This document shows positions 52,399 to 60,774 of a DNA stretch of 64,000 nucleotides, in pieces. A program made the position numbers and the translations under genes. Origin of the DNA: Cesiribacter sp. SM1 (GTDB lineage: Bacteria > Bacteroidota > Bacteroidia > Cytophagales > Cyclobacteriaceae); the NCBI RefSeq assembly GCF_020178975.1, contig NZ_JAHXBU010000089.1, positions 124,001-188,000 on the forward strand, read 5' to 3'. The notes beneath the pieces are model-generated. The model was not told the DNA's origin. It worked only from the letters and a program-made list of their open reading frames with translations, and made no database searches. How positions within the stretch are numbered: the stretch's first letter is position 1; each line of letters opens with the position of its first letter.

Positions 52399-54822
52399 TC
52401 ATTTTTCTTTTGATGCCAGTCTTTTACCTGTCAGATGCACGGCAGCGCTTACAAATCCTACAATGGTAACCGAGCTTAACGGCATTAAAATGGCGCATAC
52501 AATAGGACTTAGCTGGGCACTAACGGCAAAGCTTAAGCCTATGATGTTGTAGAGGAACGACAGCACAAAGGCTATACGGATGATCGTCATGCTGCTCTTG
52601 GCTAGCTGCATGCTGACCGAAATCTTATCAAAGCTCCTGGCATCCAGAATGGCATCGCAGGCGGGCGAGAAATGGTAAATATCATCGCTGATGCTGATGC
52701 CCATCTGGCTCTCTTTCAGGGCGCCGGCATCGTTCAGGCCGTCGCCCACCATCAGCACCTTTTTGCCGCTGGCTTTCAGCTTGCGGATGTACTGCAGCTT
52801 GTCCATGGGCTGCTGGTTGAAGTGCAGGGCATCAAAAGCTTCCTTAAGAACCTCACGCTCCCGGTCATTATCGCCGCTTAGCAGGTGCAGCTCATAGTTC
52901 CGCTTCCGCAGGTCACCCACCAGCTCATCGAGACCATCGCGGTAGTTGCTCTGGAACTCGTAATAATCCAGAAATTTTTCTGCCCTGCGGATGTACACAC
53001 GTGTTGCACGGCTGGCCCCAGTATTTGCATTGCCTATATATGCTGCAGAACCCAGCTTATACTGCTCGTCATTTACCCAGCCACAAATTCCTTTGCCTGC
53101 TTCTTCCGTATACTCCTGCACCGGGCATAGCGGTGCGGTTTCGCCCAGCTTGCTGTAAATGGCCTGGCTTAAGGGGTGTGTTGAGTTGCGGGTAAGCGAG
53201 CGAATAGCAGAAGCTGCCTGCTCATCGAGCTCACCATGAAATTCCAGTAGGCCTCCCTTTTTATGGGTGATGGTGCCGGTTTTATCAAACACCAGGGTAT
53301 CGGTAAGGGCGAGGTCTTCTACTGCCCCGGCATTCTTAAGGTACAAACCCCAGCGGCCCAGCACCCGGATGGTATTGCCAAAGGAAAATGGAATTACCAG
53401 CGCCAACGCACAGGGGCAGGCTACGATGAGCACCGCCGTTACAGAATTCCAGATCTCAGCCGGATTTACCACATACCAGTAGGCAGCGGTAGCCAGGCTT
53501 AAAAACAGGATAAAGAGGGTAAAGCGCCTGCTTAGGCCCTGCACCAGTGCCGACATTTTATGGCCATTGCCCTTGCGGAAGGCCTCCTGGTTCCAGAGCT
53601 GGGTAAGGTAGCTGCTTTCTACTGCTTTCTGAATCTCTACCTCCAGTGTGCCCCCGGTCTGGCGGCCACCTGCGTAGAGCAAATCGCCGCTCCGGCGGTC
53701 CTGCGGTTCCGATTCTCCGGTTACAAAAGCATAATCCACCTTGCCCTCTCCTTTCATCAGAATGGCATCGGCTGGTATCAGCTCCTGGTTGCGGATCAGG
53801 ATCCGGTCGCCGGGCTTCAGGTCTTTCAGCAGCACGGTGTCTTCTACACCGCCTGTTAGTCTGGTAGCGGCTACAGGAAAATAGCTGTTATAGTCACGCT
53901 CAAAGCTAAGGGCCTCGTAGGTTTTGCTCTGGTACCACTTGCCGATGAGCAGGAAAAACACCAGACCGCAAAGGCTATCCATATAACCTGCACCAGTAAG
54001 GGTCAGGATCTCGTAAACACTGCGGCCCCAGATGGTGAGGATGCCCAGCGAAATAGTAAGATCAAGGCTGATGTAGCGGTAGCGGATGCCCCGCCAGGCA
54101 GATTTGTAAAAATCTGTAGCGGAAAACAGCACCACCGGCAGCGATAGCAGCATGTTTAACCAGGCAAAGAACTGCTGGTATTCAGGCTCTACCAAAGATT
54201 TACTGTCGAGGTACTCCGGCAGGCTTAGCATCATGATGTTGCCAAAGCAAAAACCGGCAATACCCAGCTTCAGGTAAAAGCTCCAGTCGCGCTTCTTTTT
54301 TCCTTTTTCTTTACCAGCTGCTGCCAGTGTAATATCGGGAGCATAGCCCAGGCGGCTAAGCAGCTCTGCCAGCCCTCGCAGGCTTAAGCTGTCTTCGGCC
54401 CAGGTAATGCCTACCTCTTTCTTGCCGAAGTTCACTACGGAAGCACGTATGGCAGGCTGCAGCTTATGCAGGTTTTCCAGCAGCCAGATGCAGGAGCTGC
54501 AGTGGATGGCCGGCAAGTAAAAGGTTATTTTACTGATGCGGCCATCGGTAAAGCTTAGAAGCTGCTGGCGCACCTCGTCCTTCTCCAGGTAAGCCCAGCG
54601 GTCTTTCTGTTCCTCACCACCCTTGCTGTTTGTACGCTCGGGCAGGCTGTAGAACTCCTCCATGCCGCTCTCGTTGAGCAGCTCATAGACTGTCTGACAG
54701 CCCTGGCAGCAAAACTGATGATTGTGGCTAAAGAGCGGCTTAGCGGGTAGTTTATCGCCACAGTGGTAGCAAAGGGTTTCGGCTGCTACCGGCTGGGGTG
54801 CGGTTTTTATTATTTCAGACAT
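52399..54822 (-). CDS. ccoI: Copper-translocating P-type ATPase for cbb3 oxidase
   Basis: CcoI/FixI exports copper for insertion into cbb3 oxidase. The 807-residue protein has a cysteine-rich N-terminal metal domain (Cys18-x2-Cys21, and FCCQGC at 38-42). An HMA domain with Cys108 and Cys111 (HCSSCIW) follows, then membrane helices with the CPC motif (VACPCALALVIPF) and phosphorylation site DKTGT. HPLSQA and GDGLND complete the set. The extra N-terminal cysteine domain is typical of the FixI branch. It overlaps the universal stress gene by 8 bases, and both lie behind an Fnr-like operator at 55783. Confidence 0.95.
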   Translation of the reverse strand: MSEIIKTAPQPVAAETLCYHCGDKLPAKPLFSHNHQFCCQGCQTVYELLNESGMEEFYSLPERTNSKGGEEQKDRWAYLEKDEVRQQLLSFTDGRISKITFYLPAIHCSSCIWLLENLHKLQPAIRASVVNFGKKEVGITWAEDSLSLRGLAELLSRLGYAPDITLAAAGKEKGKKKRDWSFYLKLGIAGFCFGNIMMLSLPEYLDSKSLVEPEYQQFFAWLNMLLSLPVVLFSATDFYKSAWRGIRYRYISLDLTISLGILTIWGRSVYEILTLTGAGYMDSLCGLVFFLLIGKWYQSKTYEALSFERDYNSYFPVAATRLTGGVEDTVLLKDLKPGDRILIRNQELIPADAILMKGEGKVDYAFVTGESEPQDRRSGDLLYAGGRQTGGTLEVEIQKAVESSYLTQLWNQEAFRKGNGHKMSALVQGLSRRFTLFILFLSLATAAYWYVVNPAEIWNSVTAVLIVACPCALALVIPFSFGNTIRVLGRWGLYLKNAGAVEDLALTDTLVFDKTGTITHKKGGLLEFHGELDEQAASAIRSLTRNSTHPLSQAIYSKLGETAPLCPVQEYTEEAGKGICGWVNDEQYKLGSAAYIGNANTGASRATRVYIRRAEKFLDYYEFQSNYRDGLDELVGDLRKRNYELHLLSGDNDREREVLKEAFDALHFNQQPMDKLQYIRKLKASGKKVLMVGDGLNDAGALKESQMGISISDDIYHFSPACDAILDARSFDKISVSMQLAKSSMTIIRIAFVLSFLYNIIGLSFAVSAQLSPIVCAILMPLSSVTIVGFVSAAVHLTGKRLASKEK

Positions 54823-55675
54823 TGACTATCTCCTCTTCTATATCTGCGGCTCCGGATGTGTAGAGCCTTAGGGGTGGATGCAGCATGGCAGAGCCATCCA
54901 GCAGCTTTCTGAGCATAGGCAGGTTTTTGGGCGATGGGTTATTCACCACCACCAGCGCCCTTTCATTTAAGCCTACTGCGCTTAATAAAGTATGTTCCGA
55001 TCCTTCTGTCAGGCGGTGCAGTGCTACATTGCTGAAATGCTGCTTCAGGTATTCTATGAATAACTTTTCTTCAGAAGCCGGCAGTTCGCTGTTATGACTG
55101 TAAGTAGAGAGTATGGTAATGGGTAGCTTTTGGGCCAGGCCATCGAGCAGGTAAGTGAACTGCTTAATGCCTGCCATAGCACGGGCAGAGCCATCAAAGG
55201 TCATCACCACCTGCTCCAGGTCTGCCGGTTGTGCAGGCAGCACAAAAACAGGGCAGCTACAGTCTTCCAACACTTTGCTTACCGGTACCGGGTGCGGCCC
55301 TGCTACCGAAGTAAGGTAGGTTTCCTGCGAAAGCACCAGCAAATCTGCATAGCGGGTCTGGTGCATAAGCTGCTCCAGTGTACAGCCGCTTTCCTGGTGA
55401 ATGATGGATTTAGCCCCAAGGTCTTTGCATTGCTCCTGCAGGTAGTGGTAAAGGCGGGTTCTGTCGCGCTGGGTATTTTTATGCACACAACTATGCCCTT
55501 CTTCACTGCAGCCTGATTCACTGCAGCCTGCATGGCTGGTGGTAACCAGCAGATCTGTGATAACCGTACCCACCACCAGCATCTTTGGCTGTGCCAGGTA
55601 GCGGAGGGTAAAATCTATCTCCAGTTCACTGAACTCGCTGCTACCAAATCCTATAATTATTTTTTTGCACCGCAT
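54815..55675 (-). CDS. Universal stress protein (tandem Usp) with cysteine-rich insert
   Basis: The protein of about 286 residues has two Usp-like halves: CKKIIIGFGSSEFSELEIDF at the start and VVMTFDGSARAMAGIKQF in the second half. A cysteine- and His-rich insert near residues 48-66 (HAGCSESGCSEEGHSCVH) is not part of the usual fold and could bind metal. I start at 55675 (MRCKKIIIGF). A Met at 55699 adds eight residues; both lie downstream of the predicted -7 element. It is co-transcribed with ccoI (8-base overlap), a pairing seen in other Bacteroidota cbb3 loci. Confidence 0.85.
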   Translation of the reverse strand: MRCKKIIIGFGSSEFSELEIDFTLRYLAQPKMLVVGTVITDLLVTTSHAGCSESGCSEEGHSCVHKNTQRDRTRLYHYLQEQCKDLGAKSIIHQESGCTLEQLMHQTRYADLLVLSQETYLTSVAGPHPVPVSKVLEDCSCPVFVLPAQPADLEQVVMTFDGSARAMAGIKQFTYLLDGLAQKLPITILSTYSHNSELPASEEKLFIEYLKQHFSNVALHRLTEGSEHTLLSAVGLNERALVVVNNPSPKNLPMLRKLLDGSAMLHPPLRLYTSGAADIEEEIVNV

Positions 55676-55729
55676 ACTCTTCTTGCTTAATGCAGGCACC
55701 TTAAAGGCCTGCGACTATTACTCACACTG

Positions 55730-55794
55730 CAAAAATCAACAGAAGGCACAAGAGGGGCTATGACTGGTATCAAGGCTAAACATGATATTTGTCA
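55730..55794 (-). promoter_or_regulatory. usp-ccoI promoter with Fnr-like operator
   Basis: TGATATTTGTCA (55783-55794, centre 55788.5) is an Fnr-type palindrome with one half-site TGAC-like on the minus strand. The -7-like GATTTTTG is at 55730-55737 (centre 55733.5) and continues into CAGTGTGA. Spacing is 55 bases, the same as at ccoS and fixH. A TCATA box occupies the same register as in those promoters. Confidence 0.65.
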
Positions 55795-55810
55795 ACTTTC
55801 TGGCATCCAG

Positions 55811-55840
55811 GAAAAAGAAAGAGGCAGCCTTGGCTACCTC
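55811..55840 (-). terminator. Terminator after the Crp/Fnr regulator
   Basis: GAGGCAGCC (55821-55829) pairs with GGCTACCTC (55832-55840) with one mismatch. On the minus strand a T-rich run follows (complement of 55811-55820). It ends the regulator transcript 33 bases past the stop and separates it from the usp-ccoI promoter. Confidence 0.75.
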
Positions 55841-55872
55841 CTGTAAGTTGATTGGTTGGTTTTGATTATTGG

Positions 55873-56583
55873 TTATAAGCGGGCTGCTTTTGCTAATCCT
55901 CTGGGATTTTTTACTACTATTTTTCTGCCCCTGGTTTCAATCAGGTCTTCTTCCTTGAAATCGTGCAGCAGGCGGATAAGTGTTTCGGTGGCGGTACCTA
56001 CAATATTGGCTAAATCCTCGCGGGTAAGGTTAATTTCAACCTCCTCGCTCTCCTCCCCATCTATGCCGTAAGTATCTTTTAACATCAGCAGGGCCATGGC
56101 AAAGCGCTCCCTTACTGATTTCTGCGCAAGGTTGGTCAACTTATTCGACATAACCCCCAGCTCATGACAGATGCTCTGCAACAACCTTTTATTGAAAGAA
56201 GGACTATCGGTAACCAGGTGCAGAAAATCAGACTTTGGCAGAAAACAGATGGTGCAGTCTTCCAGCGTTTCGGCCGTTACCGGGTACTCATCTTCGCTGA
56301 TCATGGCTTTATAGCCCAGCACATCGCTTTCCCTGGCAATACGAATGATCTGCTCTTTACCGTCGGAGCCCAGCTTGTAAACCTTTACCTTGCCTCCGTA
56401 TATACAAAAAACCCCCAAAGGGCGGGTACCTTCATGAAAGAGCACCTGTCCTTTTTTATAAACCGTACAGGATTTGGCATCCGATACACGCGTTGATTCC
56501 TCGGTGCACAAAGCACCAAAAAGGGAATTTCTGCGGAACTGGCAATCCTCACAGCGAACATCCAGGTATTTTTTATTCGGCAT
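55873..56583 (-). CDS. Crp/Fnr family regulator, likely Fnr-type oxygen sensor
   Basis: From the ATG at 56583 the protein is 236 residues. It has an N-terminal cysteine group (Cys11, Cys14, Cys26), a cyclic-nucleotide-type beta roll (LFHEGTRPLGVFCIYGGKVKVY) and Cys113 at the position of Cys122 in E. coli FNR. The C-terminal winged HTH has recognition residues Glu200 and Arg204 (TETLIRLLHDF). The pattern fits a [4Fe-4S] sensor that binds TGA-containing half sites. A longer frame reaching 56715 would start at the predicted -7 element, which supports the shorter start. It probably regulates itself and the cbb3, ccoI, fixH and globin genes. Confidence 0.88.
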   Translation of the reverse strand: MPNKKYLDVRCEDCQFRRNSLFGALCTEESTRVSDAKSCTVYKKGQVLFHEGTRPLGVFCIYGGKVKVYKLGSDGKEQIIRIARESDVLGYKAMISEDEYPVTAETLEDCTICFLPKSDFLHLVTDSPSFNKRLLQSICHELGVMSNKLTNLAQKSVRERFAMALLMLKDTYGIDGEESEEVEINLTREDLANIVGTATETLIRLLHDFKEEDLIETRGRKIVVKNPRGLAKAARL

Positions 56584-56714
56584 ACTTCGATCTAATTTTG
56601 GCAGCGCCATGCTGAACACAGCCGTCAGCGCAGCTACTTTTCGGTCGAGCAGGAGACATACAATTTCTATTGAAGTTATTGATGCTTCACCCAACCCTAA
56701 CCTTATCTGTAGCA

Positions 56715-56758
56715 CAAAATTAGTCTCCCCCTCTGCAAGCCACTATGATATATATCAG
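56715..56758 (-). promoter_or_regulatory. Promoter of the Crp/Fnr gene with its own operator
   Basis: ATGATATATATCAG (56745-56758, centre 56751.5) lies 33 bases upstream of the centre of a perfect TAATTTTG (56715-56722) on the minus strand. The operator sequence is nearly identical to those at ccoS and fixH, but the spacing is 22 bases, or about two helical turns, shorter. Confidence 0.68.
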
Positions 56759-56797
56759 CTTTTGCCGGAGATTTAGCTGCTTGTTATCATGTTTCTG

Positions 56798-58744
56798 CTA
56801 TTCATACATCCATTCAAACACGCTGCGGTAGGCACCTACCTCATGTACATAGTCCAGAAAGCGGCTGTAAAAGGGGTTGTTGCCGAAGGTGGCACTGTCA
56901 CCAATCACCACCAGTTTTTTTCTGGCACGGGTAAGGGCTACGTTCATGCGGCGCACATCGGCCAGGAAGCCAATCTCGCTGCGATCGTTGCTGCGCACCA
57001 GGCTGATGTACATGATATCCCGCTCCTGCCCCTGGAAGGCATCTACCGTGTTGATTGTGAGATCTGGCAGGGCTTCTTTTAAATCTGCCTGCTGGGGGTG
57101 CATTTCTGTTAACAGCTTTACCTGTGCCCGGTATGGCGCAATAATGCCGGCTTCCAGTGCTTCGGTGGCTACGCCAGCTGCTTTCAGGCGCTCCAGTAGC
57201 GCATTAAGATGCTTGAACAGGGCTCTTGCTTCTTCTTCATTAAATAAGCTGCGGCTCTCCGGATCGAGGGTTTCTGCAAAACCACTGCCGGCCGTGTCTA
57301 CAAATTCAAAAGGCGCTTCATCTGGCAACAGCTGCCAGCTGGCTACGGCAGGAGCCGCCTGGAGCCTGCCTTTGTAAAACTCTCGGCTGCTAAACTCCAT
57401 GATCTGGCTATTCATGCGGTACTGCACCTCCAGCATGCGGGCAGCTCCGGTGCGGGTAATGCACTTTTCAAAGAGGGTTTCTGAAAGTCCTTCGCGGGCG
57501 GCATCGTAGCTTTTAATTGTGGGTGGCAGCTGCCAGTGGTCGCCGGCAAAAATTACCCGGTCGGCCATTTGTATAGGTATCCAGCAGGCAGGTTCCAGGG
57601 CCTGGCCGGCCTCGTCGATAAACAGGGTTTTGAAGTGCATCTCCTGCAGCAGCGGATTGCCTACAGCGCCCACCATGGTAGCACAAAATACCTGGGTTTT
57701 GGCAAAAATGTCGTACATGATGTAGTACTCCAGCTGCTCTGCCTGGGCTTTCATATCAGAAGATTCCTTGATCAGCATTCTGCGCTGCTCCCGCTCCGAC
57801 CGGCCAAAACTGCGCTTGTATTTAAAGGCCATGTTGCGCATTTCTTCGGCTTTGCGGCGCAGCTGTTTCAGCTCTTTATAGCTGGGGTGGCTGGCCATGC
57901 GCCCGTCTACGGTGTAGGGCAGGTTATCTTCGTTTACCCGGGCAGGGTGGCCTATTCGTAATACAGATAACTCCTGCTCGGAGAGCTTATCGGCCAATAA
58001 ATCTACGGCTGCATTGCTGGGGGCACAAACCAGCACCTGGTTTTCTTCCTGTACTACCTGTTTAATTACCTGTACCAGCGTAGTGGTTTTACCAGTGCCG
58101 GGAGGGCCATGGATAATGGCTACATCTTCGGCTGCCAGGGCATAACGCATGGCTTCCTGCTGCGGCTCGTTGAGGTTGAGTCCTTCGGGTATAGGGCCCA
58201 GCGGACGAAAATTAGGCTTATGATGCCCAAGCAAAGTATCGCGCAGCTCAAGGGTGCGGCCCTTTGCTTCCAGAATTTTATACATGGCAGCATCCATGGC
58301 TTTATAGCTGGCTTCATCAAACAGCAGGTCAATGCCCAGCTTGCCGTCGTATAGCCAGTCGGGCAGGTCGTCGCCATTGAGGGTAAAGCGCATGCGGTTG
58401 CCTTTTACCCAGTTTACCACCGCCGCCGCCCTGTTGGCTGTGGCGCCCCCTTTACTGTTGTCATTTACGAACAGGCTAATGGTTTTACCTGCATTGAAAA
58501 CATGCGGCTCATTTGGATTGCCAATACGCTCCACCTCCATCACATAGCGCTCACCGGTTGAGATCCGGTGGTTGATCAGGTTAATGGGATACCAGCACAG
58601 GCCTTCTTTTTTGCGGTCTTCATGAGAAGTGTTGAGTACTTTATTCCTGTAGTACTCCAGCTCTGCCTTTTTCTCTTCTTTAAGCAGCCTGCGGGTGTGC
58701 TCCAGCTCTTCTTCGGGTTTCGGTAGTGGTTTATGTGTAGCCAA
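56798..58744 (-). CDS. Superfamily 1B DNA/RNA helicase (UPF1/DNA2/IGHMBP2-like)
   Basis: The 648-residue protein has a beta-barrel-type N-terminal region (CWYPINLINHRISTGERYVME). Walker A is HGPPGTGKTTTLVQV. Motifs Ia (CAPSNAAVDLLADKL), II (LFIDEAGQALEP), III (VIFAGDHWQLPPT), V (TVDAFQGQERDI) and VI (NVALTRARKKLVVIGD) complete the SF1B helicase core. Bacterial members resemble IGHMBP2 and are thought to act in nucleic-acid remodelling or repair. It is monocistronic. The length is normal. Confidence 0.92.
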   Translation of the reverse strand: MATHKPLPKPEEELEHTRRLLKEEKKAELEYYRNKVLNTSHEDRKKEGLCWYPINLINHRISTGERYVMEVERIGNPNEPHVFNAGKTISLFVNDNSKGGATANRAAAVVNWVKGNRMRFTLNGDDLPDWLYDGKLGIDLLFDEASYKAMDAAMYKILEAKGRTLELRDTLLGHHKPNFRPLGPIPEGLNLNEPQQEAMRYALAAEDVAIIHGPPGTGKTTTLVQVIKQVVQEENQVLVCAPSNAAVDLLADKLSEQELSVLRIGHPARVNEDNLPYTVDGRMASHPSYKELKQLRRKAEEMRNMAFKYKRSFGRSEREQRRMLIKESSDMKAQAEQLEYYIMYDIFAKTQVFCATMVGAVGNPLLQEMHFKTLFIDEAGQALEPACWIPIQMADRVIFAGDHWQLPPTIKSYDAAREGLSETLFEKCITRTGAARMLEVQYRMNSQIMEFSSREFYKGRLQAAPAVASWQLLPDEAPFEFVDTAGSGFAETLDPESRSLFNEEEARALFKHLNALLERLKAAGVATEALEAGIIAPYRAQVKLLTEMHPQQADLKEALPDLTINTVDAFQGQERDIMYISLVRSNDRSEIGFLADVRRMNVALTRARKKLVVIGDSATFGNNPFYSRFLDYVHEVGAYRSVFEWMYE

Positions 58745-58928
58745 GATTTATATAGATGTTAGAGTTTAGAAGATAGAAGAAAGACAAAACTGCGGCATTG
58801 CTGTCAGTTTTTTTTCCCGAGACGCCAGCATAATCGTTTTCTTACGTTAGTCTGCCTGAAACAGGCACAGATTTAACTGCCCAAACACAAGTATAAAGTA
58901 GCATAACTATTTTTGCGGCAAAAGGTAA

Positions 58929-58954
58929 CAAAAAAGCCACTCGAGCGAGTGGCT
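58929..58954 (-). terminator. Terminator after the MetA-type outer membrane protein gene
   Basis: AGCCACTC (58935-58942) pairs perfectly with GAGTGGCT (58947-58954) around a 4-base loop. On the minus strand a T run follows (complement of the A run starting at 58929). It is 30 bases past the stop at 58985. Confidence 0.85.
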
Positions 58955-58984
58955 ACACGGTAAAGGTTTCTGTACGGAGCAGCC

Positions 58985-59755
58985 TCAGTAGGGGAAACGC
59001 CAGGATATTCCGGCACTTACATAGCCATTTTCTGCCTCTTCTGTTAAGCCAAATCCTCCTGAAAGGTCTAGCTGCAGGTTGTAGAGCACAAGGTATGTAA
59101 AGCCCCCATCGGCAGAAAGACTCACATCGTCACTATTTTCCTTCTCACCAAACACCTCTACATAAGCACCCAATTTATCGGTTAGTTCTCTGCTCACAGC
59201 AAGCGTATATACCACTATAAATTTATTCCGCCCCATGTAAGCACCTCCTATATTGTACCCAAGCCCTACTTTATCAGTCAGACTATGGGAGAACAACCCC
59301 CGCACCAGGTACTGACTTGTTTCACCTTCTCTAAGCACCTCCGAACCTGTAGGCAATACATAATCCAGAATAACAGCAGCCTGTGGCCGCAGGGCTTTTT
59401 CGTTCCAAAGTAATATTTTTGTACCAACTGTTAAAGGGCCTAAACCATCCCGGACTATTTCTCCATTTTCCACATCTATATGCTGGCGCTGTAATTGTTG
59501 TGTTAAACGAAGTTCAGCAAAACGGGCAAGGCCAATGCGAAGTAAGGTGGAATTATAATCCAGCGTAGAACGGCTTCTGTTCTCCCAGTTCATTTTTACT
59601 TCTGTTTCTAGTTGTAGTGTTCTTACTGGAACCAGAAAAGCCGATTCTGTCTGATCTGGACGATCAGTAATAATGGGCAGTGTTTCCTTAACAAGCTCCT
59701 GCGCCCATACTGCCTCTTGCATCAAAATCAGGATTATCGTAAAAAGATATCTCAT
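58985..59755 (-). CDS. MetA-pathway-type outer membrane beta-barrel protein
   Basis: The 256-residue protein has a signal peptide (IILILMQEAVWAQ). The segment PIITDRPDQTESAFLVP opens many proteins annotated as MetA-pathway phenol-degradation transporters. A beta-barrel follows and ends in an aromatic residue (GISWRFPY). No phenol genes are nearby. In Bacteroidota such proteins often lie near metal-efflux systems, as here, so a role in metal handling is more plausible. It has its own terminator and is divergent from the two-component genes. Confidence 0.8.
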   Translation of the reverse strand: MRYLFTIILILMQEAVWAQELVKETLPIITDRPDQTESAFLVPVRTLQLETEVKMNWENRSRSTLDYNSTLLRIGLARFAELRLTQQLQRQHIDVENGEIVRDGLGPLTVGTKILLWNEKALRPQAAVILDYVLPTGSEVLREGETSQYLVRGLFSHSLTDKVGLGYNIGGAYMGRNKFIVVYTLAVSRELTDKLGAYVEVFGEKENSDDVSLSADGGFTYLVLYNLQLDLSGGFGLTEEAENGYVSAGISWRFPY

Positions 59756-60081
59756 TTAAAAAATATTTAGACTAGACTAAAAATATATTTAACTTTATGT
59801 AAACATATAAATTAGATATTTCTAATGCAATATTTCGACAAACAAAACAATAAACTTAATCAGATGGAGGGTGAAGTATTTTTATAGTAAAGCTTTTAGA
59901 AATACGCTGATCTTCTCTTTTTACCAGAATGCCCCCACAATGCTTATCATAAAATTCTCTGAAGTGGCTAGGCTGCACACTTGCAGCACATGAATTAGTA
60001 ACAGTCTACCTGAAAAATAGAGAGAGAATCTTGCAGTAGATAGGTATGCCCCATTCCCATTTATTCAGTAAACTTGTCCCT
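59756..60081. promoter_or_regulatory. Divergent control region between MetA-type gene and response regulator
   Basis: This 326-base spacer contains a perfect inverted repeat ATTAGA/TCTAAT (59811-59826) about 56 bases before the MetA-type gene. Closer to the gene there is a partially symmetric TTTAGACTAGACTAAA string. No gene is recognised. The TCTAAT half also occurs in the direct repeats upstream of the RND operon, which could mean a shared regulator. Confidence 0.45.
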
Positions 60082-60774
60082 ATGATTAAATGCCTCATAG
60101 TTGAAGACGATCAAAGGGTAGCTTCTTTCATACAGGAAGGGCTGTTGGAAAAAGGCTATGTGGTAGAGCTGAGCGGCGAGGGCTACGATGCAATTCAGAA
60201 GATTCAGCAGCACGATTTCGATGTGGTAATCCTGGATATCATGATCCCGGGAATAGATGGATACGAGGTATGCAAGATTACCCGAAAGAGAAACATCAAG
60301 TCGATCATCATCATCCTGAGTGCCCTGGGCAACCCGGAAGAAAAAATTCAGGGCCTGGAAGCTGGCGCCGACGACTTTATGACCAAGCCCTTTCATTTTC
60401 GTGAACTGCTGGCCCGTATCCAGGCCAACATGCGCAGAAAGCAACTGGAAAAGGGCATCCATGAAGATAACCATTATGGCGACCTGGAAGTAAACGTGGA
60501 GCAGAATATCGTAAAGCGGGGCGATCAGGAGATCACCCTCTCACCACGCGAGTTCAGCCTGCTGCTCTTTATGTTTCGAAACAGGGAAAAGGTACTTTCC
60601 AGAACCGAAATAGCTGAAGCCGTGTGGGACATCCACTTCAGTACCAACACCAATGTGGTAGATGTTTATATCAATTACCTGCGCAACAAAATAGATAAAA
60701 ACTTCCCCCAGAAGCTTATTCACACCATTAAAGGCAGGGGCTATCAGTTAAAATTGAAGGAAGATGAATCTTAA
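60082..60774 (+). CDS. OmpR-family response regulator of a metal-type two-component system
   Basis: From the ATG at 60082 (MIKCLIVEDDQRVASFIQEG) the protein is 230 residues. The receiver domain has the acidic pair at 9-10, phospho-acceptor Asp52 (VVILDIMIPG) and Lys at KPFHFREL. A winged-helix OmpR/PhoB DNA-binding domain ends VVDVYINYLRNKIDK and TIKGRGYQL. The layout is CusR-like. The frame extends 12 codons upstream to 60046, but the receiver motif begins at the chosen Met. It overlaps the kinase gene by 11 bases. Confidence 0.92.
   Translation: MIKCLIVEDDQRVASFIQEGLLEKGYVVELSGEGYDAIQKIQQHDFDVVILDIMIPGIDGYEVCKITRKRNIKSIIIILSALGNPEEKIQGLEAGADDFMTKPFHFRELLARIQANMRRKQLEKGIHEDNHYGDLEVNVEQNIVKRGDQEITLSPREFSLLLFMFRNREKVLSRTEIAEAVWDIHFSTNTNVVDVYINYLRNKIDKNFPQKLIHTIKGRGYQLKLKEDES

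Noticed and set aside
56584-56715. N-terminal extension of the Crp/Fnr regulator
   Set aside because: The extended start falls on the predicted -7 element, and the extension has no similarity to the family.
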